This document shows, one piece after another, positions 27,817 through 36,374 of a stretch of 64,000 nt of DNA (its first letter is position 1; each line of letters opens with the position of its first letter). The notes beneath the pieces were generated by a model. The model had not been told where the DNA came from. It did not search any database and worked only from the letters and a program-made list of their open reading frames with translations. This stretch comes from Verrucomicrobiia bacterium (lineage in GTDB: Bacteria > Verrucomicrobiota > Verrucomicrobiia > Limisphaerales > JAEYXS01). The stretch covers positions 91,809-155,808 of the forward strand of contig DASWYF010000009.1 in assembly GCA_036405135.1 (NCBI GenBank). Reading direction: 5' to 3'. A program made the translations under genes and the position numbers.

Positions 27817-29433
27817 TCATCCATACCGCCCTTCAAAAAACTCTGACCACCCCGTCACCTTGCTGAACCCCATCGGCTTCAGCTCCCCCAATCGTGCCCC
27901 TTTCGCCACCGCACGCTGAAAGAACTTCTCCTCCGCCCGCTCGTTGATCTGGAATACCCGCAAAGGCTTAAGCTGCCCCAGATCCCGGCAGTACGCGTAA
28001 TGCGGGTTCTCCCGCAATGCCTGCTCGATAACTGCATCAAACCTCTCCGGCAAATTCCCCTCGGCATACAATGTATAATGAGGATTACTCTCATCATCGG
28101 TATCCGGCGCCAGAAACACAAAATCAGGCCGCTTCTCCAAGCCCGCCAAAGTTTTCTGCAACACTTGCACCACGAACGCCTCCGCCAGCTTCTCCCCACA
28201 CAGATCGGACACATTCCCGCTGCGTCCGAGAAACCGCAGTGATGGCGTCCGCCCCACAAATCCCTCGACCCGCACACTATCGCGCAACCGATACCGCCAA
28301 AGCCCTCCCGCCGTCGTCACAATGACCTCATATGTCTGCCCCTCCTGCAATTCATGCACGCGCAGAATCTTCCCTCCGTCATCCATGAACTCAAAGAAAT
28401 GCGACTCCACCGCCACGGGATTCTGACCGCCAAACGGAATCGTCACACACGCCTCCGTCGCAAGCAACCCCTTCGCCTGAATCCACGTCTGCGAAAAAAT
28501 GCTCCTAAGTTTGGCAGCCGCCAATCCCGCCGCCCCATCCTCCCAGCAACTGATCAACTTTAACTCAGGCCAGATCAACTCCGGCTTGCGCGCATCCATC
28601 TCCGCCAATTCAGCCGCTCGCCTTGGAAGCGGTCGCAGATTCAATGCCTCAATGACTTCACCCGGCACACGCCCGCCATGCTTGCACGTTCCTTTCCGTA
28701 TATCCGCCAGCAAATCATCCCATTCCGTCACCTTTTTTTCCAACAGCAGCGTGAGAAACGAGGGGTGCCACACCGAGATCAGCCGCAGATCACGCTCGCG
28801 CAACAGGCACAGCAATGTCAGATAGCGAAAACATTCGATATCCGAGACCTTGCCCAAGGCCGTCGGCACTGCCATCACCGCATTCGCCAGTCTCTGTCGC
28901 GTTCCGCCCAGATACGCCGTGTCCGTATCAAACCCGACCGGCACAACCGAATCCGTCTCCTGTTCAAAACCCGCGACTGGTGTTATCGACCAATACGCTG
29001 GACCACCTGCGATCCCCGATGATTGCCGCAACAGATCAACCAGCCACGGCCCCACCGCCGCATTGAACTCCCCTTGCAACCCCGCCGTGAATGGAATCAA
29101 TTTTCTCGCTCCCGTCGAACCGCTCGTCGGCACCAACCGCGTCACCCGCTCACACGTCAGCACGTCCGCTTCCCCTTTGCAGATGCGTACGATCCACGGC
29201 TCCAAATCCTCGTAGTCCATCAACGGCACTCGCTGTGCGAACGTCTCGTAATCATGGATGGATGCGAAATCATATTTCCTCCCAAAAGCAGACGTCGCAT
29301 TTGCCCGAAGATAGGTCCGCAACCGCTCCTGCTGCACTCTTTCAGGTTCCTGCAACGCCTGCGAAAAACGGCGATACGACGCCACATTCGCCGCGCCCCA
29401 GAGAAGGTTAGTTATGGTCGCAACAGGCTTCAC
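27817..29433 (-). CDS. GH3-family acyl-acid amido synthetase-like protein
   Basis: A 538-residue GH3 protein, close in size to plant GH3 enzymes. These adenylate a carboxylic acid and transfer it to an amino acid. The nucleotide loop TSGSTGARK (residues 103-111) matches the family motif SSGTSxGxxK. VTTAGGLWRYRLRDSVRV and FLGRSGNVSDLCGEKL match the later nucleotide-binding blocks. It is the last gene of a five-gene minus-strand operon; its GTG start at 29433 overlaps the previous gene by 26 bases, so translation is coupled. In this context it most plausibly activates and conjugates an acid made or modified by the radical SAM and GNAT enzymes. Substrate is unknown. GH3 proteins occur in scattered bacteria and few are characterised. 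Confidence 0.88.
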   Translation of the reverse strand: MKPVATITNLLWGAANVASYRRFSQALQEPERVQQERLRTYLRANATSAFGRKYDFASIHDYETFAQRVPLMDYEDLEPWIVRICKGEADVLTCERVTRLVPTSGSTGARKLIPFTAGLQGEFNAAVGPWLVDLLRQSSGIAGGPAYWSITPVAGFEQETDSVVPVGFDTDTAYLGGTRQRLANAVMAVPTALGKVSDIECFRYLTLLCLLRERDLRLISVWHPSFLTLLLEKKVTEWDDLLADIRKGTCKHGGRVPGEVIEALNLRPLPRRAAELAEMDARKPELIWPELKLISCWEDGAAGLAAAKLRSIFSQTWIQAKGLLATEACVTIPFGGQNPVAVESHFFEFMDDGGKILRVHELQEGQTYEVIVTTAGGLWRYRLRDSVRVEGFVGRTPSLRFLGRSGNVSDLCGEKLAEAFVVQVLQKTLAGLEKRPDFVFLAPDTDDESNPHYTLYAEGNLPERFDAVIEQALRENPHYAYCRDLGQLKPLRVFQINERAEEKFFQRAVAKGARLGELKPMGFSKVTGWSEFFEGRYG

Positions 29434-30145
29434 GTGATTGTGGTGCTACCATGCGTCTTCCGGCCCGCGTCAGGTTCTCCGCGCAAAGCTCCGTCAAGCA
29501 CACGAGTTCATCCCCTTGCCCATGTCCCGGATTTAGCTTCAGGAATAATTCCACATGCGGATCATCCCTGCGCGATTCCGGCACCTCCCTCAACTCCTGC
29601 CGCAACCGTTGCGGCTGCGAAAACCGCACGATGCCCGCCTGCTCATCATACCGTTCTCCAAACCGTTCCTTCGCCAGATGATCCCGCAATCTCATCATGT
29701 GTTGTGGATCCGCCTGTTCACAATGCGGATAAAACTCCCGCCAGAACACTGGTAGAAAGCGGTATGTACGAAACCCGGAAGAAAGCAGCAGCCAGTAATA
29801 CTTCCCGCGCGGATAATGCAGTCGCAACTCGTTCACCGCCGTGATCCAACCACGCGCCAGCGCGGAACTCCCCCATGCCGCTGGGTCCACAATCGTGTCT
29901 CCCGAATACACCACGCTCACCAACTCGCCCTCAAACGTCGTCTCATACACCAGCAAGGTCGAAAACCCCACCAACCGCCCCTCCTTGCAAATCATTACCA
30001 CCCAATTTTTCTCCGCCAGATCGCGCGCGAACTGTTCCGCCGTCACACCCTCAAAATGCTTTGCGAGCAGCCCGAGCATCTCGGCCATCTGCTCCGCTGT
30101 CAGTTCCTCACGCGGAACTGCCGTGAATGAATTGTTCGTGTTCAT
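29408..30145 (-). CDS. GNAT-like acyltransferase
   Basis: A 245-residue protein with a GNAT-like fold. An N-terminal helix pair (LTAEQMAEMLGLLAKHF) is followed by WVVMICKEGRLVGFSTLLVYE, the beta-strand core, then the segment VYSGDTIVDPAAWGSSAL where acyl-CoA would bind. YYWLLLSSGFRTYRFLP occupies the place of the late strand and helix. The C-terminal 70 residues are charged and extra to a minimal GNAT. The ATG at 30145 gives a four-base ATGA overlap with the upstream gene; an in-frame ATG at 30151 is the alternative. It lies within the radical SAM-GNAT-GH3 operon. Long-chain N-acyl amino acid synthases of GNAT type are one comparison, but similarity was not tested. Confidence 0.65.
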   Translation of the reverse strand: MNTNNSFTAVPREELTAEQMAEMLGLLAKHFEGVTAEQFARDLAEKNWVVMICKEGRLVGFSTLLVYETTFEGELVSVVYSGDTIVDPAAWGSSALARGWITAVNELRLHYPRGKYYWLLLSSGFRTYRFLPVFWREFYPHCEQADPQHMMRLRDHLAKERFGERYDEQAGIVRFSQPQRLRQELREVPESRRDDPHVELFLKLNPGHGQGDELVCLTELCAENLTRAGRRMVAPQSREACCDHN

Positions 30146-31263
30146 AACCATGCAACATCCAGTCCCAGTGGTTCCACCTCTCTAACCGCACCGCCTAAAT
30201 CTTCCCATCTCACCACATAGATGCGGCTCACATACTCGCGGCAACTATACTCCCGCTGCATCATCCCCAAACGCGGATCCTCTGCAGCAAAACCCACCGT
30301 CAAATATTCAATACCCCGTGTCCTCGCCACCTCTGCCAATCCACCAAGCAATTCCGTCAACGCCTCCGGCATTTTCGGATCCACCGCCAGCGGAGACACA
30401 AACGCATTCGCCAACGTCGAACCCACCGCTGGCAACACCGATGTCCCAAAGCAGCGCGCCGCCAGATTCACCCAAGGCCGCGCCAATGCCAAAGCACCGC
30501 CATACTCCCGGATCACCGTCTGCTTGAACGACCGCTGATCCCACACCGCCCCCATCGCGACCCACTTCCTATTCACCCGCACGCCTCTAAAATCTTCCCT
30601 CCGCAATCCCAACTCAGACAGTGCCTCCAACTCTTGCACCGTCCAGCACTCAGCGAATTGACGGTCCGCGTTTTGCTCATTCAGAAAACTCACGACTTCA
30701 TCCACTGTCGGAACCGCCAATGATTGCCCCGCCCTCTTCATCCCTTTCACCGGCAGTAACAACGTCACCAGTTCCCCAATGAACTCATAACGCGGCATCC
30801 CTCGCACACCTCGCTCCAGAAACGCCCGCGCCCTCGCATTATCCGCCGCGATGCTCGTAAAATAATAATCCGCTGGATCGGCCTGTTGCATCTCCCGCAA
30901 GACTTCATAACCACGCCTCACGATATCGAACCGCCCCGCCACCCGTTCATCCAGCCGCAAGCCACCCAGATAACCCACACGACTAGCCCGTCCATCCACA
31001 AAACGCCGCCGCACAGCACAACTCCCCGCACTGACCACCACACCGCCTTCTTTCGCGATAATCGTCTGCTTCTCCATGCCCGGCAGATCGGCATCCGCAA
31101 AATAATCCGGCTCACGCTCCATCGTCAGCGTCACCGCGCCGCGCATGGGATTCTCGCGCAAAAGCCGCCTCAAACCGGCATCATCCTCCGGTTTGGCCAG
31201 CGCAAAAGCGACGCGGGAAGCGCGTGCCTTCGTCAGTTTGCGGTCAAGAGTTGCCCCTGCCAT
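30142..31263 (-). CDS. tandem GNAT-domain acyltransferase-like protein
   Basis: A 373-residue protein that appears to hold two GNAT-like halves. The first (residues 18-165) has FALAKPEDDAGLRRLL, GYLGGLRLDERVAGRFDIVR as the acyl-CoA-binding strand and helix, and YYFTSIAADNARARAFLERG as the late motif. The second (about 180-373) is more degenerate, with IEYLTVGFAAEDPRL near its end. A good GGGAG ribosome binding site precedes the ATG at 31263, which lies 31 bases inside the upstream radical SAM gene. It is the third gene of the five-gene operon. Substrate is unknown; activity in the second half may be lost. Confidence 0.7.
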   Translation of the reverse strand: MAGATLDRKLTKARASRVAFALAKPEDDAGLRRLLRENPMRGAVTLTMEREPDYFADADLPGMEKQTIIAKEGGVVVSAGSCAVRRRFVDGRASRVGYLGGLRLDERVAGRFDIVRRGYEVLREMQQADPADYYFTSIAADNARARAFLERGVRGMPRYEFIGELVTLLLPVKGMKRAGQSLAVPTVDEVVSFLNEQNADRQFAECWTVQELEALSELGLRREDFRGVRVNRKWVAMGAVWDQRSFKQTVIREYGGALALARPWVNLAARCFGTSVLPAVGSTLANAFVSPLAVDPKMPEALTELLGGLAEVARTRGIEYLTVGFAAEDPRLGMMQREYSCREYVSRIYVVRWEDLGGAVREVEPLGLDVAWL

Positions 31264-32588
31264 GATTCATCTCCCAAAGGATAATGGTCCCGCAGGCTCA
31301 CATCATTTCGATGCAGCGCATTGATCACGTAAAAATTCCGCCACATGAACCAGTCGCTCCGGTTCACCGGCGCCATGCTGCGTTGCAAGATGCTCGGCCA
31401 CGAATAGAATTCACGTCGTGCCGCCAGGCAGTTCTGCCGCAGCGTCTCCGGCTCCATGCCTCGCGGCTGAAACGGGATGCGGTTGTAACTATACCGGTCA
31501 TCCAGCCACCAGTTCTCGTAGAGCAAGCGTCCCTCACCCTGCAATCGCTTGTAGAGCGGCGTTCCCGGAAACGGCGTCAGATGATTGAACGCCGCGATAT
31601 ACATCGCGTGTTCTCGCGCAAACGTGACCGTCTCGGCAAAACTCTCCGGTGTATCCCCATCATAACCGAACACAAACGTCCCATACACCCGCACGCGGTG
31701 CTTGTGCAGATTCGCCAGCGCCTTCTCGAAACCGCCCCGCATCGTGTTGAACGATTTGTTCATCACCTTGAGATTCGCCGGGTTCAGGCTCTCAAAACCG
31801 ATCAATACACCCTGGCAACCGCTGCGCACAATCAGTTCCAAAAACTCATCATCGTGCGCCGCGTTGATGCTGGACTGGCTCACCCACCGTATCTTTAGAG
31901 GGATGAGAGCACGAAAGAACTCCTTCGCCTGTTCCAGATTCGACGTGATGTTGTCATCCACAAAAAAGAACAGCTTCCGCGAATCCTTCAGTGGTCGGAT
32001 ATCCTCGATGATGTCATCAATCGGTCGCCGCGTCTGGGTGGAATTGAAGACCGTCTGGATCGCGCAGAAATCACATTTGAAATGGCATCCCCTGCCCGCC
32101 TCCACCAAACCGATAGGCAGATACCGCTTGCCCCGGAAGATGGTGCGATCTGGCTTTAATTCCTGCAAAGAAGGCCGCCCCTCACCACGATAAAATTTCT
32201 GCAATCGCCCATGCCTCGCATCATCAATGACCTGCGCCCAGACCTGTTCCGCCTCACCGCATACCACCGCCTCCGCATAACGCGCCACTTCATCCGGGCA
32301 CAACGTCGCGTGAAACCCGCCCATCACCACCGGTATCTTGCGCCTGCGATACTCGGATGCGATCTGATACGCGCGCTTCGCCGTGTAAGTCTCCACGCTG
32401 ATCGCCACCAGGTCCGTCGCCTCATCGAACGGGATGATCTCCATGCGATCATCGTAAAACCGCACCTCCACATCCTTCGGTGTCAATCCCGCCAACGTGG
32501 CGGCTGGCAGAGATTCCATCTGCCACGTGCGGATATATTTCTGCCCCGGTCGGCGACCGATGCACGGATGGATGATCGTGAGTTTCAT
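31233..32588 (-). CDS. B12-binding-type radical SAM enzyme (1)
   Basis: A 451-residue protein with an N-terminal cobalamin-binding-like domain (about 1-140) and a radical SAM domain. VVMGGFHATLCPDEVARYAE matches the GGPHxT segment of cobalamin-type radical SAM proteins. The cluster motif is CHFKCDFC (Cys168, Cys172, Cys175), within VEAGRGCHFKCDFCAIQT. FFFVDDNITSN, GVLIGFESLN and FGYDGDTPESF are further family blocks. The tail (from about 385) resembles the DUF4070-type extension. Its ATG overlaps the previous gene by four bases. It is a paralogue of the next protein, sharing the same block order. Such enzymes methylate unactivated carbons or rearrange C-C bonds; the substrate here is unknown. 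Confidence 0.9.
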   Translation of the reverse strand: MKLTIIHPCIGRRPGQKYIRTWQMESLPAATLAGLTPKDVEVRFYDDRMEIIPFDEATDLVAISVETYTAKRAYQIASEYRRRKIPVVMGGFHATLCPDEVARYAEAVVCGEAEQVWAQVIDDARHGRLQKFYRGEGRPSLQELKPDRTIFRGKRYLPIGLVEAGRGCHFKCDFCAIQTVFNSTQTRRPIDDIIEDIRPLKDSRKLFFFVDDNITSNLEQAKEFFRALIPLKIRWVSQSSINAAHDDEFLELIVRSGCQGVLIGFESLNPANLKVMNKSFNTMRGGFEKALANLHKHRVRVYGTFVFGYDGDTPESFAETVTFAREHAMYIAAFNHLTPFPGTPLYKRLQGEGRLLYENWWLDDRYSYNRIPFQPRGMEPETLRQNCLAARREFYSWPSILQRSMAPVNRSDWFMWRNFYVINALHRNDVSLRDHYPLGDESWQGQLLTAN

Positions 32589-33994
32589 CCTTGTGTCAGT
32601 GAAGCTGCCATCACCTCAGACTTTGCCACTGGAGCCATCGGCATCGCCTGTGAACCGCCGATGATCCAGTCGCAATTATAGAACCGGCTGAGATTATGCG
32701 CATAGAAACGATAACCCAGATTCGTCCCCAGCTTAACCGGCCATGGCGCGGGTGAATGTCTTATCCTCTGCACGATGGAACGGACGCTGTAAGCATGTTT
32801 CCACGCCGCCTCTGCTCCCATCTGCAATTCCTGCACGCTCATCTTCTTCGGCTGAAACACCACGTGCTGGCCGTCATATAATTCCCAGTTCCGCGTGAGC
32901 AACCGTCCTTCCGCCACCAGCCGTTTATAAAGCGCTGTGTTCGGAAATGGTGTGACAATCGCAAACCGTGGCAGATCGATCTTTGCCTGCACTGCGAACT
33001 CCGCCGTTTTCAGAAAAACATCCGGCTCATCATGATCCAGCCCAAACACAAAGCATCCTTGTAACGCGATGCCATGCTCATGCAATCGCTCAACTACCTT
33101 CGCGAATTTGTCTGGCGAATTGAACCCCTTGTGATTCTGCCGGAGATTCTGCGGCGAGATGGATTCCAGCCCCATCAACAAGCCCTTGCATCCACTGCGC
33201 TCAGCGAGCTTTAGCAACTCCGCATCATCCGCCAGCAACACCGTCGCCAGCCCATACCACTGCACCTTCAGAGGTATCAACGCCGTGAAAAGCTCTTTCG
33301 CATAATCACGATCGGCGATGATGTTCAGGTCCACGAAAATCAGCTTCCGCTGGCCAAGTTGCCGGATATCTGCGATCACCTGCTCCACCGGCTTCTGGTA
33401 AGGCTTACGCCCCCAAGCCGTCGGCACCACGCAGAAATCACAATTATGGATGCAACCGCGCGTGGCCTCAAAGACGCTGTTCGTCAGATAACTGTCACCC
33501 GGTAACAACTCACGCCGTGCAAACGGCCGGTCAGCCAGATTCAACCCCGGTGCCTGATCATATCGCGGGCGTAGTTCACCTCGCGCAAAATCGTTTAGAA
33601 GCTCCGGCCAAGTATCCTCCGCATACCCCACCACAATGGCATCCGCATGTGGGGCTGCATCCTCGGGGATCAACGTCACATGCGGCCCGCCCAGCACCAC
33701 TTTGATCCCGCGCTTGCGAAAATGATCGGCCAACTCATACGCTCGCACCGCCGTCCCTGTGATGACCGTCAGCCCGATGATGTCCGCCTCCAAGTCCAGC
33801 GGCACATCCGCGATGCCCTCGTCAAACAACTGCAAGTCCACTGGCAAGTCCGCCGGGATAAGCGCCGCCAGTGTCGTCAATGTGAGCGGCTGGTAACGCA
33901 ATGACTTTTTCCAGATACCTCCCCGATGCCGGTACAGCGGACCCTTGGGTGAAACCAGTGCGATCTTCATCCGGGTATCGGGTTGCGCTTGCAT
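32585..33994 (-). CDS. B12-binding-type radical SAM enzyme (2)
   Basis: A 469-residue protein and first gene of the operon. The N-terminal cobalamin-binding-like domain shows VVLGGPHVTLIPEDA at 99-113, then VVGYAEDTWPELL. The radical SAM cluster is CIHNCDFC (Cys181, Cys185, Cys188) in EATRGCIHNCDFCVVPT. KLIFVDLNIIADRDYAKELF, GLLMGLESISPQNL and FGLDHDEPDVFLKTAEF follow. The C-terminal extension (about 390-469) has the PKKMSVQELQMG block of DUF4070-like tails. A GAGAG ribosome binding site supports the ATG at 33994; MKIALVSPKG at 33970 is an alternative start. It is similar in layout to the downstream radical SAM gene but clearly diverged, so the two probably act on successive intermediates. 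Confidence 0.9.
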   Translation of the reverse strand: MQAQPDTRMKIALVSPKGPLYRHRGGIWKKSLRYQPLTLTTLAALIPADLPVDLQLFDEGIADVPLDLEADIIGLTVITGTAVRAYELADHFRKRGIKVVLGGPHVTLIPEDAAPHADAIVVGYAEDTWPELLNDFARGELRPRYDQAPGLNLADRPFARRELLPGDSYLTNSVFEATRGCIHNCDFCVVPTAWGRKPYQKPVEQVIADIRQLGQRKLIFVDLNIIADRDYAKELFTALIPLKVQWYGLATVLLADDAELLKLAERSGCKGLLMGLESISPQNLRQNHKGFNSPDKFAKVVERLHEHGIALQGCFVFGLDHDEPDVFLKTAEFAVQAKIDLPRFAIVTPFPNTALYKRLVAEGRLLTRNWELYDGQHVVFQPKKMSVQELQMGAEAAWKHAYSVRSIVQRIRHSPAPWPVKLGTNLGYRFYAHNLSRFYNCDWIIGGSQAMPMAPVAKSEVMAASLTQG

Positions 33995-34190
33995 CTGTGA
34001 CTCTCATTTAGGCCGTATCCCGCGCCGCTTCAAGCGGAATGGCCACATAGCCCATTGATAAATTCGATGCGTTGTCGGTTTTATCAATGCCTAAAAGGCT
34101 ACCGGATAGCCTGCCATTTGCTGTCTTCTACATGCTCGACACCCGCCCTGAACTTCTCCTATATTGCTCTAGCCAAAACGAGTACACGCT

Positions 34191-34907
34191 ATGCCTGGAC
34201 ACAAATTCAACATCCTGTTCCTCGAGGACAATCTGGTCGCGTCAAACTTTCTCATCACGACCCTTTCCCGCGAACTGCCTGATGTAAAATTCGTCCCTGC
34301 CATCTCCATCAAGGAAGCCACCCAGAAAGTCGCCGAGCAGTCTTTCGATCTGTTCATCCTCGATATCCAGCTTCCCGACGGCAACAGCATTGATTTCCTC
34401 ACCGGCCTCCAGAAGGAACACGTCTCCATCCCTCGCGCAATCTTCATGACCGCCAGCAAGGTCCCGGAGTTCCGCCAGCGTGCTCAAAATGCCGGTGCTG
34501 TCCGTTTCTTCGAGAAGCCGGTGAAGTCGAAGGAATTTGCCGTCGTCATCAAAGACATCCTCTCCCTCCAGCCGGAGTCAGAGAAACAGAATGTCGCTTT
34601 TGAAGGTCTATTAAGCTGCCTTACACCCATTGACCTTGTTCAGTTGAAATGCCTTTCCCAAGCCAAGATGGGCTTGGAATTCTTCAACAAGGAAGGTGTT
34701 CGCGGCACAGTCTATTTCCGCGATGGCCAGGTGATCCACGCGACGACTGGTAATCTGAACGGTGAAGACGCTTTCTGCCAGATCATGACGTGGAAAAGCG
34801 GCAAGATCACCGAAGTTCCCTTGCCCACCGCCCTTGCCCGCACCATCCAGACTGGCTGGAACGATCTGGTGATGCACGCCGCCCTGAAGATGGACGAAAC
34901 AGCGTAG
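34191..34907 (+). CDS. response regulator with DUF4388 output domain
   Basis: A 238-residue protein. The receiver domain (about 6-125) has ILFLEDN, the phospho-acceptor Asp in LFILDIQLPDGNS, IFMTASK and the conserved Lys in FFEKPVK. A DUF4388 (PatA-like N-terminal) domain follows from about residue 138: FEGLLSCLTPIDLVQLKCLS, then GTVYFRDGQVIHATTGNLNG. In other bacteria this domain sits in gliding- and development-related signalling proteins and may mediate protein contacts; it is not a DNA-binding output. There is no kinase partner beside it. It is monocistronic, divergent from the radical SAM operon, and ends at a clear terminator. Confidence 0.92.
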   Translation: MPGHKFNILFLEDNLVASNFLITTLSRELPDVKFVPAISIKEATQKVAEQSFDLFILDIQLPDGNSIDFLTGLQKEHVSIPRAIFMTASKVPEFRQRAQNAGAVRFFEKPVKSKEFAVVIKDILSLQPESEKQNVAFEGLLSCLTPIDLVQLKCLSQAKMGLEFFNKEGVRGTVYFRDGQVIHATTGNLNGEDAFCQIMTWKSGKITEVPLPTALARTIQTGWNDLVMHAALKMDETA

Positions 34908-35002
34908 CATGTAGTGAGACACACCCCACCGCCCGACACAATTTGAGCGAGACTCTCCGAGTCGCAGCAACATTCGAACTCTCCATCATCCGAGCAAACA
35001 AA

Positions 35003-35040
35003 AAGGCTGACAACTTCCGCTGTCAGCCTTCGCAATTTTT
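35003..35040 (+). terminator. intrinsic terminator
   Basis: AAGGCTGACA at 35003-35012 pairs with TGTCAGCCTT at 35021-35030 around an 8-base loop, followed by CGCAATTTTT. On the minus strand the stem is also followed by TTTG, so it may serve both the REC-DUF4388 gene and the convergent DUF1552 gene. Confidence 0.75.
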
Positions 35041-35054
35041 ACCGGAGTTCAGTC

Positions 35055-36374
35055 TCAGCTAACCAGATCCAGCGGTCCACCGCTGCTCAGTTCCTTGTTA
35101 CCGAACGTCTCGATACGATGTCCCATCGCATGAGCCAGCGCCATGTGCAACCGGTTATGCGGCGTCTTCTGCATTTTGAGTGAACGGCCCATTTTGAAGC
35201 CGAATCCACCACCTGCCAGCACGAACGGGATGTTGTCCAGCGTGTGCGAGTTGCCCTTGCCCAGCTCATTCGTCCACACCACCAGCGTATTATCCAGCAT
35301 GGAACCCGTGCTGCCCGGTTCCGGCGTCTCCGCCAGTCGTTTGAGCAGGTAATTCAGCTCACCAGCGAACCACTTGTTGATCTTGGTCAGCTTCTGCACG
35401 GCATCCGTGTTCTTGTCGTCTTCGTGCGAGAGACCATGGTGACCGTCTTTGATGTCCAGCCAGTTCATTCGCGCCTGACCGACGGACTTCGTATATTGCA
35501 ACGTCGCCACGCGTGCCATGTCGTTCACGAAACTGTTGATGAGCAAGTCCACCTGCATCCGGCTCAAGCGCGGTACATCGTCATTCTGACCCGCAGACAC
35601 GCCTGTCTCCAATGAAGGAGCCGGTGCCAGCATCTTCTGCTTCTCGCTATCCTTCAGGTCCTTCTCCATCTGGCGCACCAGTGTCTCGTGCTGTTCCAGC
35701 ATGCGACGATCCTCCGAGCTGATCATCTTGCGGATCTTCTTCAAGTCCGTCTGCACATCATCGAGGATGCTTTGCAGGCTCTCCTTGTCCTTCAATTGCC
35801 CATACAGCTTCTGATACATCTGGTAAGGATCGGAAATCGGCGCCACCGGCTGATTCGGCCCCGCGTAGGACATGCGCGTCCACGGATCGGCACGATCCGT
35901 CACGCCCACCCCAAACTCCAACGAGCCGAATCGCGTCTTCGTGTCTTCCTTGCTTTGCAGGTAATTCTTGATCTCCTGATCGATGGAAATGCCGCTCGCC
36001 CAACCCGCTGGCGCACCACCACCACCCTGCACATTTCCAGGGAACAGCTCTATACCCGTGAGCAGACAGCTCATGCCGCGCATGTGATTATCACCATCGC
36101 CACGCACCTTGTTGCACACGCCGTTCAGGATGAGCATCTTGTCCTTGAACGCCTCCAGCGGCGTCATGATCTCCTTCAGCTTGAAATCGCTGCCCACTTC
36201 ATCCGGCCAGAATGCAGGCGGAATGGTCCCGTTCGGGCTGAACATGATCACGAGGCGTTGGCGCGGACGTGCCGGAGCCGCCAGACCAAGACTCGGCAGT
36301 CCCATAAGGAACGGCAGTGCCGCCGTTGAAAGCCCTACTCGCTTGATGAATTCCCGGCGATGTATCGCGTTCAT
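35055..36374 (-). CDS. DUF1552 exported protein
   Basis: A 439-residue DUF1552 protein. The N-terminus, [21 protein letters not shown], is a twin-arginine-like signal. Family blocks are visible: [63 protein letters not shown] and the C-terminal [13 protein letters not shown]. This family is related in fold to DUF1501 and typically pairs with a DUF1592 cytochrome. Here the two overlap by four bases (ATGA at 36371), indicating coupling. The role is extracytoplasmic; proposed functions in polymer breakdown rest on gene neighbourhoods rather than enzymology. Confidence 0.92.
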   Translation of the reverse strand: MNAIHRREFIKRVGLSTAALPFLMGLPSLGLAAPARPRQRLVIMFSPNGTIPPAFWPDEVGSDFKLKEIMTPLEAFKDKMLILNGVCNKVRGDGDNHMRGMSCLLTGIELFPGNVQGGGGAPAGWASGISIDQEIKNYLQSKEDTKTRFGSLEFGVGVTDRADPWTRMSYAGPNQPVAPISDPYQMYQKLYGQLKDKESLQSILDDVQTDLKKIRKMISSEDRRMLEQHETLVRQMEKDLKDSEKQKMLAPAPSLETGVSAGQNDDVPRLSRMQVDLLINSFVNDMARVATLQYTKSVGQARMNWLDIKDGHHGLSHEDDKNTDAVQKLTKINKWFAGELNYLLKRLAETPEPGSTGSMLDNTLVVWTNELGKGNSHTLDNIPFVLAGGGFGFKMGRSLKMQKTPHNRLHMALAHAMGHRIETFGNKELSSGGPLDLVS

